A DNA stretch of 64,000 nt from Thioalkalicoccus limnaeus (GTDB taxonomy: Bacteria > Pseudomonadota > Gammaproteobacteria > Chromatiales > Chromatiaceae), in NCBI RefSeq assembly GCF_041197575.1, contig NZ_JBDKXB010000016.1, forward strand, positions 11,939-75,938, read 5' to 3'. Made by a program: the position numbers and the translations under genes. The first letter of the stretch is position 1. Each line of letters starts with the position of its first letter. The notes beneath the pieces are model-generated. The model was not told the origin of the DNA. It did not search any database and saw only the letters and a list, made by a program, of their open reading frames with translations. Below, in pieces: positions 1 through 9,923 of this stretch.

Positions 1-929
1 GGTGCCGTGTCGGCGATGATCCGTCGGATCTCGCGGTCGATCTCGAGGGCGTTGCCATCGGGGGCCTTGACCACGCGCAGCGTGACGCAGTCCTCGCCGT
101 TGACGGTGGCCACCACGTTCGGCCGGCGGTAGCTGACATGGGCCTCCGAAACCACATCCTCGACGGTGACGAAGGATCCATCGAGATCCCGCCGGATGAT
201 GGTATCGACGACGTCGGAACGGTCGCGAAACCGTTCGTCGACCTGGATGATGAAGTCACCCGACGCATCGCGAAAGCGCCCGGCCGGGAGGATCAGGTTG
301 GCATCCTGCAAGGCCGCCGCGACCTGATCGAAGCTGATCCCGTGCGTCGCCATCCGCGCGGGGTCCAGGTACAAATGAAACTCGCGCGTTTGCTCCCCGG
401 CCAGCTCGACTTGGGCGACGCCCCGGATCTGCGTCAGGCTGACCTTGATCTCCTCGGCCATCAGGGTCAAGGCACGGTTGGACCGATCTCCGACCAGATT
501 GACCGCGACGACCGGCAACCAGGTCGAGGTTCGCAACAGGCTGAAGCTCGGTGGCTCGACCTCGTCCGGCAGCTCGCCGAGCACGCCCAGCACCCGAAAG
601 CGCAGGTCATCGTAGAGGCGTTCGTAATCGGTGTCGTCGTGGAACTTGACCAGGATGCTGGAGTAATCGCGACGGGAACTCGACTGGATGTACTCGACCT
701 GTTCGAGTCCCTCGAGCGCCTGCTCGATCTTGGTCGTGACCAATGCCTCGACGTCGGCGGGCGCGGCCCCAGGAAAGATGGTGCTGACCTGGACGCTGCC
801 GAACTGGATGTCTGGATAGCGCTCGACCGGGACGCTCATCACCGAGAAGGCCCCGGCGACGATCAGGACGACGAACAGCAGATTGAAAAAGACCTGCTGA
901 CGCAGGGTGAAACGAATCAAGCGCTCCAT
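1..929 (-). CDS. RND efflux transporter permease (N-terminal part, cut by window edge)
   Basis: Reading the minus strand from the ATG at 929 gives an uninterrupted frame to the window edge, about 309 residues. It starts MERLIRFTLRQQVFFNLLFV, the first transmembrane helix of an RND pump. The periplasmic porter domain follows, with the typical FPGAAPADVEALVT and KIEQALEGLEQVEYIQSSS stretches. Family knowledge: RND permeases are inner-membrane proton-driven exporters of about 1,000-1,050 residues, so roughly 70 percent of the protein lies outside the window. It starts 19 bases after the stop of the adaptor gene and is surely co-transcribed with it. The substrate (drug, solvent, metal) cannot be told from this part. 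Confidence 0.9.
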   Translation of the reverse strand, partial: MERLIRFTLRQQVFFNLLFVVLIVAGAFSVMSVPVERYPDIQFGSVQVSTIFPGAAPADVEALVTTKIEQALEGLEQVEYIQSSSRRDYSSILVKFHDDTDYERLYDDLRFRVLGVLGELPDEVEPPSFSLLRTSTWLPVVAVNLVGDRSNRALTLMAEEIKVSLTQIRGVAQVELAGEQTREFHLYLDPARMATHGISFDQVAAALQDANLILPAGRFRDASGDFIIQVDERFRDRSDVVDTIIRRDLDGSFVTVEDVVSEAHVSYRRPNVVATVNGEDCVTLRVVKAPDGNALEIDREIRRIIADTA

Positions 930-948
930 GTCTGTTGGTCGCGCCGGG

Positions 949-2019
949 TCAGTCGCTCGCGACCCGGACACGATCGCCGGGGCGCAGCGCCGCAGCGCTG
1001 ACCCGCACCATGTCGCCATCCGGTCCGTTCAGGCGCCCAAGGACGATCACTTGGATCCTTTCGCCGTCGGCCCGCGTGACCCAGTGTTCCTCGTAACTCT
1101 GCTCGACGGCCGCCCCGGGCAGCAGAACGGCCGCGCTGGGTGTGGGCAGTGACAGCGTCAAACGCGCCCGCAGTCCGCCGCGGCGCGGTTCCAGTTGCCC
1201 GCCGACCTCGAGGTCGACCGGGATCTTGCGGGTCCCCGGGTCGAAACCTGGGTGGGCTCGAAACAGGCGTGCCGGGACACGGTGTCCGAGATCCGGCAGC
1301 TCCAGCGACAGATCGGTCGCATCGCCTTGCAGCAGCCTGTATTGCTCCGGGGTCAGCGCGAACGGGACCAGCAGCGTCGTGAAGTCGCCGACCGCACCGA
1401 TCGGCTCACCCTCACGCACCCATTGACCCGGTTCGACCGCCCGTTCGGTCACGCGCCAGCCGATCGGGGCGCGAATCCGCGTGCGCGCGAGCCGTTCTTC
1501 CAAGCCGCGCTGCCGGGTCTCGAGGGCCAGCAGTTCGTGGCGATTGTTGCGCAGGGCCTGCTCCAAGGCCTCGGCCTGGGACGCCGCGACGTTCTGCTGG
1601 CGCGCCAATTCCCGGTAGCGGGCGGCCTCCCGTTCGTCATAGTCGATCTGGGCGCGCAGGCGGTCTTGCTGGATTCGGTTTTCGTCGATGTCGAGTCGGA
1701 TGAAGGTATCGTCGACAATAGCGAAGAGGCCGTCCTCGCCGACCGTGTCCCCGAGGTCGTAACGCACCTCGTCGATGCGCCCGGTGGTCTCGGCAACCAG
1801 CGGAAACTCTGCGCGTGGTCGCGTGAAACCGGTTAAGGTGAGGACGCGCTCGGCGGGTTTGGCGGTCACCAGGCCCGTCGCGGCAACCGTCATCGGGACC
1901 GCCGCGGCGAACAGGGCGGCCACGAGGATGGCGGTGCCAGGTCGCGACCGGGTCAGGCGCTGGCTCGGGAGCCTGGTTTGGTGTGCCAATGGCATGGGTC
2001 GGAGGTCACTTCTCGTCAA
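949..2019 (-). CDS. RND efflux periplasmic adaptor subunit (membrane fusion protein)
   Basis: 356 residues. An N-terminal signal or anchor segment (about residues 29-47) is followed by a lipoyl/barrel-sandwich half, a long Glu/Arg/Ala/Gln-rich alpha-helical hairpin (about 115-185), the second lipoyl half (TRIRAPIGWRVTERAVEPGQ) and beta-barrel/membrane-proximal domains. This is the order of HlyD/AcrA-type adaptors, which bridge the inner-membrane pump and an outer-membrane channel. It lies directly upstream of the permease on the same strand. No TolC-like gene is seen here, so the channel is probably encoded elsewhere. The start chosen is the first Met of the frame; Met9 is an alternative. Confidence 0.88.
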   Translation of the reverse strand: MTRSDLRPMPLAHQTRLPSQRLTRSRPGTAILVAALFAAAVPMTVAATGLVTAKPAERVLTLTGFTRPRAEFPLVAETTGRIDEVRYDLGDTVGEDGLFAIVDDTFIRLDIDENRIQQDRLRAQIDYDEREAARYRELARQQNVAASQAEALEQALRNNRHELLALETRQRGLEERLARTRIRAPIGWRVTERAVEPGQWVREGEPIGAVGDFTTLLVPFALTPEQYRLLQGDATDLSLELPDLGHRVPARLFRAHPGFDPGTRKIPVDLEVGGQLEPRRGGLRARLTLSLPTPSAAVLLPGAAVEQSYEEHWVTRADGERIQVIVLGRLNGPDGDMVRVSAAALRPGDRVRVASD

Positions 2020-2134
2020 GGTAGGGACGCAATGACTGGTAGCGCGGGCGATCCGCGTCCAAGGGACGCCAGTTTACGGCATTCAGACCTGTCGCAAGAG
2101 GACGGGGTTCGCACTCTGTTGGAGAAATTCGCCG

Positions 2135-4675
2135 ATGCTCGCGCGAAGCGTTGGTAATCCGGATCGAGATCACAGGTCCTTGTGCGGTGTCCGGCGGCGC
2201 AGCGCGGGCGGAAGCCCACGCACCGCGCCAGGCCTATTCCATTGGTTTGCGAGCCTGACGGCGGCCGGACTGGCGCTGCCGTTCACGTTGGCGCTGCCGC
2301 TGTCTCTCGTTGCGGCCATCTACCTCCAGTCGCTCGTCGCTGGCCTGCCGGCGATCGACGGACTGCGTGTCCACAGCTATCGGGAACCGTTGCGCATCTA
2401 TTCGGCCGACGGGGCACTGATGGCCGAATTCGGTATCGAACGGCGCCGCCCGGTGCCGATCGAGGCGATCCCTCCGGCGCTGATCGATGCCTTCCTGGCG
2501 GCCGAAGACAGCCGTTTCTTCGATCACCGCGGCATCGATGGATCGGGTCTTGCCCGGGCCGCGCTCGAGGTGTTGCGTACCGGCCGGCCGGCGCAGGGGG
2601 GCAGCACCATCACGATGCAACTGACGCGGAATCTCTTCTTGACACCGGAGAAGACGTTGCGTCGCAAGCTGTCGGAGATCCTGCTCGCCGTGCGTGTCGA
2701 AGACGTCTTGAGCAAGCCCGAGATCCTCGAGCTGTATCTGAACCAGATCTTCTTCGGCCACCGGGCCTATGGGGTTTCGGCCGCGGCCGAGGTCTACTAT
2801 GGGAAGGCCCTCGCTGATTTGACGATCACCGAGATGGCGATGCTGGCCGGGATCCCGAAGGCGCCGTCGACGCTGAACCCGGTCACCAATCCCGCGCGCG
2901 CGTTGGCCCGCCGCGACCACATCCTCGGTCGCCTGCTCGAACTGGGCCGGATCGACGAGGCGGCTTACCGCGGCGCGCTGGCCGAACCCGATCGGGCGCG
3001 ACTCCATCACCAGCCGGCCGACCTGACGGCCGGTCATGTCGCGGAGATGGTCCGCCTCGAGATGGTCGAGCGTTTCGGCGAGGAGGTCTACGGCTTGGGT
3101 CTGCACGTGGTGACCACGATCGACGCCCAGTTGCAGGATCAGGCCCAGGCCGCGGTGCGCCGGGGGCTGATCGCCTACGACGAGCGCCATGGCTATCGCG
3201 GTCCCGAGACGCGGCTCGACCCTGCGCGAAGCGACCCTGACGACCTTGCGAGCTACTTGGCCGATGTCACCGACTGGCCAGGGATGCGCGCCGGGATCGT
3301 CACGGCCGTCACGGAGCAGGGCGCCGAGGTCTTTCTCGGCGATGGCGAGACCGTGCGCCTTGGCCGAGACGCGATCAGCTGGGCGCGCCCTTGGCGCGAC
3401 CAGAATCGCCGCGGCCCGGCCCCGCGCCATGTGACCGACGTGCTGCGAGTCGGCGATCTGATCCGGGTCAGACCTCATGAGCAGGCCGGCTGGCGACTCG
3501 CGCAGGCGCCGGCGGTGACCGGTGCCCTCGTCGCAATGGCTCCGCAAAGCGGCGCCATCCTGGCCTTGGTCGGCGGCTACAGCTTTCAGGAGAGCGCGTT
3601 CAATCGGGCCGTCGACGCACGCCGCCAGCCGGGATCGGCGTTCAAGCCTTTCATTTATGCCGCAGCGCTCGATCGCGGTTGGACCGCGGCCAGCCTGGTG
3701 CATGACGAACCCATCCAGGTGCCGCAATCCAGGGGTCGCGTTTGGCAGCCGCGCAACGCCGATCGTCGGACGCTGGGTCCGATCCGGGTGCGGGTCGCGT
3801 TGGCCCAGTCGCGGAATCTTGCGACCATCGACCTCCTCGAGCGCGTCGGGATCGACGAGACGCGCGCCTTCATCACGCGTTTCGGCTTCGCCCCCGAGAC
3901 CTTGCCGCGCGGCCTGTCGCTGGCCCTGGGCAGCGGTGAGGCATCACCCTGGCGGATGGCAGCCGGTTACGCGGTCTTCGCGAACGGCGGCTTTCGCGTC
4001 GAACCCCACCTGATCCAACGGGTGCAGACCGGCAACGGCCATGTCCTGTTCGAGGCCGCCCCGCGGCTGGCCTGCACGGACTGCTGGTTCCGTTACGGAC
4101 GCGGCGCGGCCTGGACCCGCCCGCTCGGCGCGGGCTACGCCGCGCCGGCCGGTCCGGCGCCGCGGGTTCTGGACCCCGTCCTGGCATTTCAGATGCATTC
4201 GCTGTTGCGTTCGGTGATCGATGAAGGTACCGGGCAGCGGGCCAAGGCACTCGGGCGCGCCGACATCGTCGGCAAGACAGGGACCACGAACCGGATCCGC
4301 GACTCCTGGTTCGCCGGTTATCAGAAGGATCTGGTGGCCGTGACCTGGATGGGGTTCGACGATTTCGCGCCGCTCGGCCGTGGCGAAGAAGGGGGGCGGG
4401 CGGCGCTCGGGATCTGGGCCGATTTCATGGCCGAGGCGCTGGACGGGACGCCCGAGGCGGTCCTGGATCCGCCGCCGGGTTTGGCCCTCGTTTGGATCGA
4501 TCGCCAATCCGGCGCCGAGACCGGGGGGCCGGGGCCGCAACGGATTCAGGAGTGGCTGCCGGGACGGGGTTGGCCGACACCGCTCGGCGATGCGGATGGC
4601 TGGGGGCAGGATGCCGGGTCGTCGGCGGTGTCGGGTCGGCGCTCACCGGCCCAACTTATCGATGAGCTTTTCTAG
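2135..4675 (+). CDS. mrcA: Class A penicillin-binding protein (PBP1A type), bifunctional peptidoglycan synthase
   Basis: Up to 846 residues. A transmembrane helix at about residues 47-70 anchors it in the inner membrane. The glycosyltransferase (GT51) domain follows with the catalytic-Glu motif AAEDSRFFDHRGID (Glu near 124) and GGSTITMQLTRNLFL. The transpeptidase domain has the Ser-X-X-Lys motif SAFK at about 501 in RQPGSAFKPFIYAAALDRG and KTGTT at about 714. An OB-like insert sits between them, as in PBP1A. It polymerises glycan strands and cross-links peptides in the periplasm. The 45 residues before the helix are poorly conserved-looking, so an internal TTG or later start is possible. The 3' end overlaps the convergent regulator gene by 20 bases. 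Confidence 0.88.
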   Translation: MLARSVGNPDRDHRSLCGVRRRSAGGSPRTAPGLFHWFASLTAAGLALPFTLALPLSLVAAIYLQSLVAGLPAIDGLRVHSYREPLRIYSADGALMAEFGIERRRPVPIEAIPPALIDAFLAAEDSRFFDHRGIDGSGLARAALEVLRTGRPAQGGSTITMQLTRNLFLTPEKTLRRKLSEILLAVRVEDVLSKPEILELYLNQIFFGHRAYGVSAAAEVYYGKALADLTITEMAMLAGIPKAPSTLNPVTNPARALARRDHILGRLLELGRIDEAAYRGALAEPDRARLHHQPADLTAGHVAEMVRLEMVERFGEEVYGLGLHVVTTIDAQLQDQAQAAVRRGLIAYDERHGYRGPETRLDPARSDPDDLASYLADVTDWPGMRAGIVTAVTEQGAEVFLGDGETVRLGRDAISWARPWRDQNRRGPAPRHVTDVLRVGDLIRVRPHEQAGWRLAQAPAVTGALVAMAPQSGAILALVGGYSFQESAFNRAVDARRQPGSAFKPFIYAAALDRGWTAASLVHDEPIQVPQSRGRVWQPRNADRRTLGPIRVRVALAQSRNLATIDLLERVGIDETRAFITRFGFAPETLPRGLSLALGSGEASPWRMAAGYAVFANGGFRVEPHLIQRVQTGNGHVLFEAAPRLACTDCWFRYGRGAAWTRPLGAGYAAPAGPAPRVLDPVLAFQMHSLLRSVIDEGTGQRAKALGRADIVGKTGTTNRIRDSWFAGYQKDLVAVTWMGFDDFAPLGRGEEGGRAALGIWADFMAEALDGTPEAVLDPPPGLALVWIDRQSGAETGGPGPQRIQEWLPGRGWPTPLGDADGWGQDAGSSAVSGRRSPAQLIDELF

Positions 4676-4997
4676 TGACGCGCTTGAGCCCAGCCCGGTC
4701 CTCGCGGTATGGCGGGTCGTCGGCAAGCCCCGCGGCGGTCCGAGTCAGGACCTCACGCGCCCAGGCTGGGAGATCTGGGTGAATTCGATAATGGATCCAG
4801 AGCCCGTCGCGACGATCGGCGACCAGGCCGACCTCGCGCAACTGCGCGAGGTGACGAGAGATGTGCGGCTGTGCGGCGCCGATCGTATCGGTCAGTTCGC
4901 AGACGCACAGCTCTCCGCAGCGATCCAGCAATACCAGACAGCGCAGCCGGGTCTCATGGGCGAGGGCCGCAAACAGCTTGACGGGGTCAATCTTCAT
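4656..4997 (-). CDS. ArsR-family winged-helix transcriptional regulator
   Basis: 113 residues from the ATG at 4997 (a GTG three codons upstream is the alternative). The sequence LFAALAHETRLRCLVLL, then QPHISRHLAQLREVGLV and WIHYRI is the ArsR/SmtB winged helix. The stretch GELCVCELTDTIGAAQ carries the Cys-Val-Cys pair that binds arsenite in ArsR proteins (family knowledge), at the start of the recognition-helix unit. No arsenic resistance gene is adjacent, so the target is unknown. It is convergent with the PBP gene and overlaps its last codons. Confidence 0.85.
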   Translation of the reverse strand: MKIDPVKLFAALAHETRLRCLVLLDRCGELCVCELTDTIGAAQPHISRHLAQLREVGLVADRRDGLWIHYRIHPDLPAWAREVLTRTAAGLADDPPYREDRAGLKRVTRKAHR

Positions 4998-5066
4998 GAC
5001 CGCCACTATAGGTCAGGGTCGGAGCGCCTTCAATCCGTGGCGGTCGGCTCGGGATCCGTGTCTGTG

Positions 5067-7610
5067 TCAGCGGCGCCGCCGGATGACGCCGGCGACGGGT
5101 TCGGCCGTCAGTGGATCCTCGGGCCAGTGGTGCTTCGGGTAGCGGCCGCGCAACTCCTTTCGCACCTCCGGGTAGGCGCGCGCCCAGAACCCGGCCAGAT
5201 CTTGAGTCACCTGCACTGGGCGGCGCGCCGGCGATAGCAGTTGCAGGCGGATCGGGAGCCGCCCGCGGGCGATGGTCGGGGTCTGGCGAGCGCCGAACAA
5301 CTCTTGCAGCGGGACCGCTAGCGTCGGGACCGGGCCGCTCGCATAGTCCAACCGGCGGCGGTGCCCGGTGGGCATCGTGAAGGACGTCGGGGCCTCGTCC
5401 GCGAGCCGCTGGCGGAGCGGCCAGTCGAGCCGAGCCTCGAGCAGCTCGGCCAATCGCAGGGCGCGCAGGTCGGCCAAGCGCGTGAGCCCAGGCAACCAGG
5501 GGCCGAGCCAGTCGGGCAAGGTCGCGAGCAGGGCTTCGTCCGACAGATCCGGCCAGCCGGACTCCGGTTCGAGACGGCGCATCAGGGCCACACGGGCCTG
5601 GAGCTGACGTGCCGGATCGTTCCAGTCGAATGCCTGATCGAACCGCGTGGCCGCCTGTTCCACCAGCAATGCCCGGACCCGGTCATCATCAGGCACGGGC
5701 AGCGGTTGCGCGGCCAGCACCAGCTCACCGAGCCGCGTCTCGCGACGGGCCGCGACAGCCTCGCGCGCGGGATCCCATTCGAGCTGTTCGCGGGTCGTGA
5801 TGCGCGCCGCCAGCACCTCGCGCAGGGCCTCTTCGGAGATCGGCAGTGCGAGCCGGATGCGCCCGTCCTGACCGGCGGCATCGAGCTCGGCGACGACCAG
5901 GTAGCGCGCGCGGGTCAGCGGGTCGCTGCGGGCCAACTGGACCCCGGGGCCGGCGGCCAGCCGATAACGGTGCTCGTCGGAGCCGCGTCGTTGCGCGACA
6001 CGGTCGGGGTAGGCCAGCGCGAGTAGGGCACCCGGCTCCTGAAGCCAGGTCGGGGCGGGCGTCTCGCTGTCCACCGAGACGCGAGTCGAACGCCGAAGAG
6101 CCGCACTCAGGCGCGCGGCGGCGCGCAGGCGGTGTCGATCGAGACCAGGCGTCGGGCGACCGGCGCGCTGATCGTCGAGCGCTTGCAGGCGCAAGCCGAG
6201 GTCGGCCGATGTCATCTGGTCGGGGGTGGCGATAAAGGGATCACGATCGGAAAGCAACGCGGCGAGGTCGGCGGCCAGATCGCGGGCGGCCGGCGACGGC
6301 GCCGCGGCGAGGAGGCGCGCGAGTCGCGGATGCACCGGCCAGTTGGCGAGTCGTCGGCCGAGCGGCGTCAGTCGGCCCTCGGGCGTCAGCGCCTCGAGGT
6401 CCCGGAGCAACGCGATGGCCTGGTGCCAGGCCGCCCCCGGCGGCGGATCGAGCCAACTCAAACGCGCCGGATCCTGCTCGCCCCACAGGGCCAGTTCCAG
6501 CGCGAGCGGGGCCAAATCGGCCTGAAGGATCTCGGCTGGCCGTTGCGCGGGACGGCCGATCTCCTGATCCTGCGACCAGAGTCGGTAGCAAGTTCCGGGT
6601 CCCTGGCGTCCGGCCCGTCCGGCCCGTTGAGTGGCCGAGGCGAGCGAGATCGGCTCGGTGACCAGTCGTGTCAAACCCGAACCGGGATCGAAACGCGGCT
6701 TGCGGGTCAGGCCCGAGTCGATGACGGTCGTCACACCGTCGATCGTGACGCTTGTTTCGGCGATATCGGTCGCCAGGAGGATCCGGCGTCGCCCCGACGG
6801 GCCTGGACGGAGGGCGCGGTCCTGGTCGCTGCCCGATAGGTTGCCGTGCAATGGCAACAGCTCCAGATTCGGCCCCAGGCCCGGCGACAAGGCGGCCCGC
6901 ACCCGCTCGATCTCACCGACGCCGGGTAGGAAGACCAGCAGGTCGCCGGATTGCTCGTCCAAGGCCCGGCGGATGCACGCCACGACGGTCGCCGCCAGGT
7001 CTCGAACCCGTGAACGTCCGCGATAGTGGATCGCGACCGGATAGGAGCGACCTTGCCCTTCGATCACCGGGGCAGCGCCGAGCCGCCGCGCCATCGCCTG
7101 GGCATCGAGCGTCGCCGACATGATCAACAGCCGCAAGTCCGGGCGTAATGCGGACCAGGTGTCCAGCGTCAGCGCGAGCGCGAGATCGGCCGCCAGGGTC
7201 CGTTCGTGGAACTCATCGAAGATCACGAGCCCGACATCGTCCAGTGCCGGATCCTCCTGTATGCGCCGAATCAGCACCCCCTCGGTCAGGACTTGAATAC
7301 GGGTGCGCGGGCCGACCCGGCGCTCGAAACGGATCTGGTAACCAATGCTGTCGCCGACGGCCTCGCCCAGCAGATCGGCCATCCGGGCCGCGGCCATCCG
7401 GGTCGCTGGCCGGCGCGGCTCCAGCAACAGGATCGTCCGTCCCGCCAGCCAGTCGGCCTCCAGCAGCACCAAAGGCACCTTCGTCGTCTTGCCGGATCCC
7501 GGTGGCGCGGTCAGCACCGCGTGGCCGGCGGCCAGTGCCTCGACCAGCGGTGTCAAGCAAGCATCGATTGGAAGCGGGGGTAGGGTCGGGGTCGAACGCA
7601 CGACGAACAA
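5067..7610 (-). CDS. hrpB: ATP-dependent helicase HrpB
   Basis: 847 residues. Walker A APPGSGKTT at about 35-43, Walker B/motif II FDEFHERTL at about 131-139 (HrpB proteins carry DEFH rather than DEAH), motif III SATLD, motif VI QRAGRAGRQGPG. The C-terminal HrpB-specific region follows with SGRRRILLATDIAETSVT-type helicase domain 2 upstream of it. Length matches the family (about 820-850). It is a DEAH-box RNA helicase relative of unclear physiological role. The frame opens with a TTG at 7610; a GTG at 7601 is equally possible because neither has a clear ribosome binding site. Confidence 0.93.
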   Translation of the reverse strand: MFVVRSTPTLPPLPIDACLTPLVEALAAGHAVLTAPPGSGKTTKVPLVLLEADWLAGRTILLLEPRRPATRMAAARMADLLGEAVGDSIGYQIRFERRVGPRTRIQVLTEGVLIRRIQEDPALDDVGLVIFDEFHERTLAADLALALTLDTWSALRPDLRLLIMSATLDAQAMARRLGAAPVIEGQGRSYPVAIHYRGRSRVRDLAATVVACIRRALDEQSGDLLVFLPGVGEIERVRAALSPGLGPNLELLPLHGNLSGSDQDRALRPGPSGRRRILLATDIAETSVTIDGVTTVIDSGLTRKPRFDPGSGLTRLVTEPISLASATQRAGRAGRQGPGTCYRLWSQDQEIGRPAQRPAEILQADLAPLALELALWGEQDPARLSWLDPPPGAAWHQAIALLRDLEALTPEGRLTPLGRRLANWPVHPRLARLLAAAPSPAARDLAADLAALLSDRDPFIATPDQMTSADLGLRLQALDDQRAGRPTPGLDRHRLRAAARLSAALRRSTRVSVDSETPAPTWLQEPGALLALAYPDRVAQRRGSDEHRYRLAAGPGVQLARSDPLTRARYLVVAELDAAGQDGRIRLALPISEEALREVLAARITTREQLEWDPAREAVAARRETRLGELVLAAQPLPVPDDDRVRALLVEQAATRFDQAFDWNDPARQLQARVALMRRLEPESGWPDLSDEALLATLPDWLGPWLPGLTRLADLRALRLAELLEARLDWPLRQRLADEAPTSFTMPTGHRRRLDYASGPVPTLAVPLQELFGARQTPTIARGRLPIRLQLLSPARRPVQVTQDLAGFWARAYPEVRKELRGRYPKHHWPEDPLTAEPVAGVIRRRR

Positions 7611-7761
7611 CGTGGGTGAAGGGAGTGCGCGGGCGTTGATGACGCCTCGGCCCCCTATGTGGTCAGATCGACGGCATCATCCGGATGCCCCGGCCAGGGG
7701 CGCCCGGGGCGCCGTCGTGGCGCACTGGCGTCGCGAGGCGCTCCCACGGCCGGGACGTGGC

Positions 7762-8094
7762 TCAACGCGGTGGCGTGCCACTGGCCGGGTCCAGGCCCGC
7801 GATCAGCGCTGCGCAACCCGCTGTGTCGGCGACCCAGTCGGTCTGGCTCTGGCCGGGCAGATCCTGGGCCTTGTCGCGGATCGCCGTGATCGCGGACCGG
7901 ATCAGTGAATCCCGATCGTTGGCGTCGATCAGACCCAGCGCGCTGGCGGTCTCGACCGTGACACAGGTCCCCGCCTGGGCCCCCTGCACGAGCCCGCTCG
8001 CGACACCGACACTGACGCCGAAACCGAGCGCCATGAAACCACCGACGAGGCCGCCGATGATCAGAAACACCATCGCCCAAAGGACGCCTTTCAT
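7762..8094 (-). CDS. Small membrane-anchored protein of unknown function
   Basis: 110 residues from the ATG at 8094, which is preceded by a GGAG about ten bases upstream; the frame also stays open 18 codons further. The N-terminus is a Gly-rich hydrophobic segment (MKGVLWAMVFLIIGGLVGGF, continuing as a long apolar stretch to about residue 40). A soluble tail with two Cys follows (AGTCVTVETAS and ADTAGCAAL). A membrane anchor with a small domain is likely. I do not recognise the family. It lies just upstream of hrpB on the same strand, 151 bases away. Confidence 0.55.
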   Translation of the reverse strand: MKGVLWAMVFLIIGGLVGGFMALGFGVSVGVASGLVQGAQAGTCVTVETASALGLIDANDRDSLIRSAITAIRDKAQDLPGQSQTDWVADTAGCAALIAGLDPASGTPPR

Positions 8095-8322
8095 GTCGAA
8101 GAGTCTCCAGTTGCCGCGGACGAAGTCGTCGACGCGAAACCCTAGCATACTCCGTCGTGCCCGCGGGCTTCATCGCAGATCAGGGGCATGCCCGCGCCCG
8201 TTTGGGGATCGCCCGCCGATGATCGCGAGGGCGGTTCGTGATCCGATGGTTCGATTGACGCACCGTGACCGACTTGCTCTAATCCCGGTCAAGCAGTTGC
8301 CGAACGCGGCCTGGAGTCTGCC

Positions 8323-9810
8323 ATGTCCCTGCAGCCCGTGATCCTCTCCGGTGGTTCCGGAACCCGGCTTTGGCCCCTTTCGCGGGAGGCCTATCCGAAG
8401 CAGTTCCATCCGCTCACGAGCAACCACACGATGCTCCAGGAGACGGTTTGCCGTCTCGACGGTTTGGTCGCGGAGCATCCGGGGGCCGGGATCCAGGTGA
8501 TGGATCCGATCATCGTCTGCAACGAGGCCCATCGCTTCCTCGTAGCCGAGCAGTTTCGGCTGATGGCGCGGCCAGTCGCCGCGATCCTCCTCGAGCCCAA
8601 AGGACGGAATACAGCCCCGGCCCTGACGTTGGCGGCCTTGGCGGCGACCGCAGGCGGCACCGATCCGGTCCTGTTGGTGATGCCGGCCGATCACAGCATT
8701 CGCCAGGAACCGGCCTTTCGGGCGCGCGTCGCCGATGGCTTTCGATTAGCCAGCGAAGGGGCCCTGATCACCTTCGGTATCGTCCCACGGAAACCCGAGA
8801 CCGGTTACGGTTACATCCGGCAAGGCGAGCTCGTCGCCGAGCCGAATCTCGTCGGTCACGCGTACCATTTGATGGGCTTCGTCGAAAAGCCGGACCTCCA
8901 AACCGCCGAGCGCTACCTGGCGTCCGGGGAATATCTGTGGAACAGCGGCCTGTTCATGCTGCGCGCGAGCCTGTGGCTCGAACTGATTGGCCGCTTTCAG
9001 CCCGCTATCGCTGCCGCGGTCACCGAGGCCTATGCGACGAACCAGCGCGACGGTGACTTCGCGCGCGTCGCGGCCGACATCTTCGCGAACTGTCCTGCCG
9101 ACTCGATCGACTACGCGGTCATGGAGCCTGTGTCGCACGCACCGGATACCGGGTTGCCACCGGTGCTGGTGCTGCCGCTGGATGTCGGTTGGTCCGATGT
9201 CGGCGCCTGGTCGACGCTTTGGGAGATCAGCGAACGCGACGCATCGGGCAACGTTCTCGAAGGCGATGCCTTCGTCCATGATGCGCGCAACAATCTCTTG
9301 ATCGCGCGGCACCGGATGCTGGCCGTGGTCGGAGTCGAAGACCTGGTGGTCGTCGAGACGCCCGACGCGGTCCTGGTCGCGGACAAGAATCGCGCGCAGG
9401 ATGTCAAGGCGGTGACGCAGTTTCTCGCGCGCGAAGAACGGAGCGAGCATCGTCACCATCAACGGGTCCATCGTCCATGGGGATCCTTCGAGGGCATCGG
9501 CCAGGGCCAACGCTACCAGGTCAAGCGTTTGACCGTGAAACCCGGCGAGTCCCTGTCGCTGCAGATGCACCACCACCGTGCGGAGCATTGGATCGTCGTA
9601 TCCGGCACCGCGCGCGTGACCTGCGGTGACCAGCAGTTCCTGCTGACGGAAAACCAATCGACCTATATCCCGTTCGGGACCGTCCACCGGCTGGAGAACC
9701 CGGGCATCATCCCGCTGGAGATCATCGAGGTGCAATCCGGCAGTTATCTCGGCGAGGATGACATCGTGCGTCTCGAGGACGCCTACAACCGCTCGCCAAA
9801 GGACAACTGA
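8323..9810 (+). CDS. manC: Mannose-1-phosphate guanylyltransferase / mannose-6-phosphate isomerase
   Basis: 495 residues. The N-terminal nucleotidyltransferase begins MSLQPVILSGGSGTRLWPLS, the GTP-binding pyrophosphorylase signature, and contains FVEKPD, the second family motif. The C-terminal type II phosphomannose isomerase cupin has MHHHRAEHWIVVSGTARVT with its metal-binding His residues, after the typical RPWGSFE-like entry. It makes GDP-mannose (and interconverts fructose-6-P and mannose-6-P) in the cytoplasm for exopolysaccharide or O-antigen. The gene is also called algA or cpsB; which polysaccharide it serves cannot be told because no other glycan genes surround it. Confidence 0.93.
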   Translation: MSLQPVILSGGSGTRLWPLSREAYPKQFHPLTSNHTMLQETVCRLDGLVAEHPGAGIQVMDPIIVCNEAHRFLVAEQFRLMARPVAAILLEPKGRNTAPALTLAALAATAGGTDPVLLVMPADHSIRQEPAFRARVADGFRLASEGALITFGIVPRKPETGYGYIRQGELVAEPNLVGHAYHLMGFVEKPDLQTAERYLASGEYLWNSGLFMLRASLWLELIGRFQPAIAAAVTEAYATNQRDGDFARVAADIFANCPADSIDYAVMEPVSHAPDTGLPPVLVLPLDVGWSDVGAWSTLWEISERDASGNVLEGDAFVHDARNNLLIARHRMLAVVGVEDLVVVETPDAVLVADKNRAQDVKAVTQFLAREERSEHRHHQRVHRPWGSFEGIGQGQRYQVKRLTVKPGESLSLQMHHHRAEHWIVVSGTARVTCGDQQFLLTENQSTYIPFGTVHRLENPGIIPLEIIEVQSGSYLGEDDIVRLEDAYNRSPKDN

Positions 9811-9849
9811 TCTCGCCCGCGTGCGGTGCCATCGAGGGCCTTGCGTGAC

Positions 9850-9872
9850 GGCCACCCGGCACCGGGGTGGCC
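9850..9872. terminator. GC-rich hairpin between convergent genes
   Basis: Eight-base-pair perfect stem (GGCCACCC / GGGTGGCC) with a 7-base loop, 40 bases after the manC stop and 52 bases before the end of the convergent reductase gene. There is no T-run, so it may only assist termination in both directions. Confidence 0.35.
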
Positions 9873-9923
9873 GGTGCGGCGCAGCGGTACTCTGCGTCTG
9901 CGCCGCCCAGCCTTGCCGAGGGT

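Noticed and set aside
2234..3727. Long minus-strand open frame (497 codons) opposite the PBP gene
   Set aside because: Arg/His/Asp/Gln-rich shadow of a GC-rich coding strand; no domain, no ribosome binding site, and the PBP frame has all catalytic motifs.
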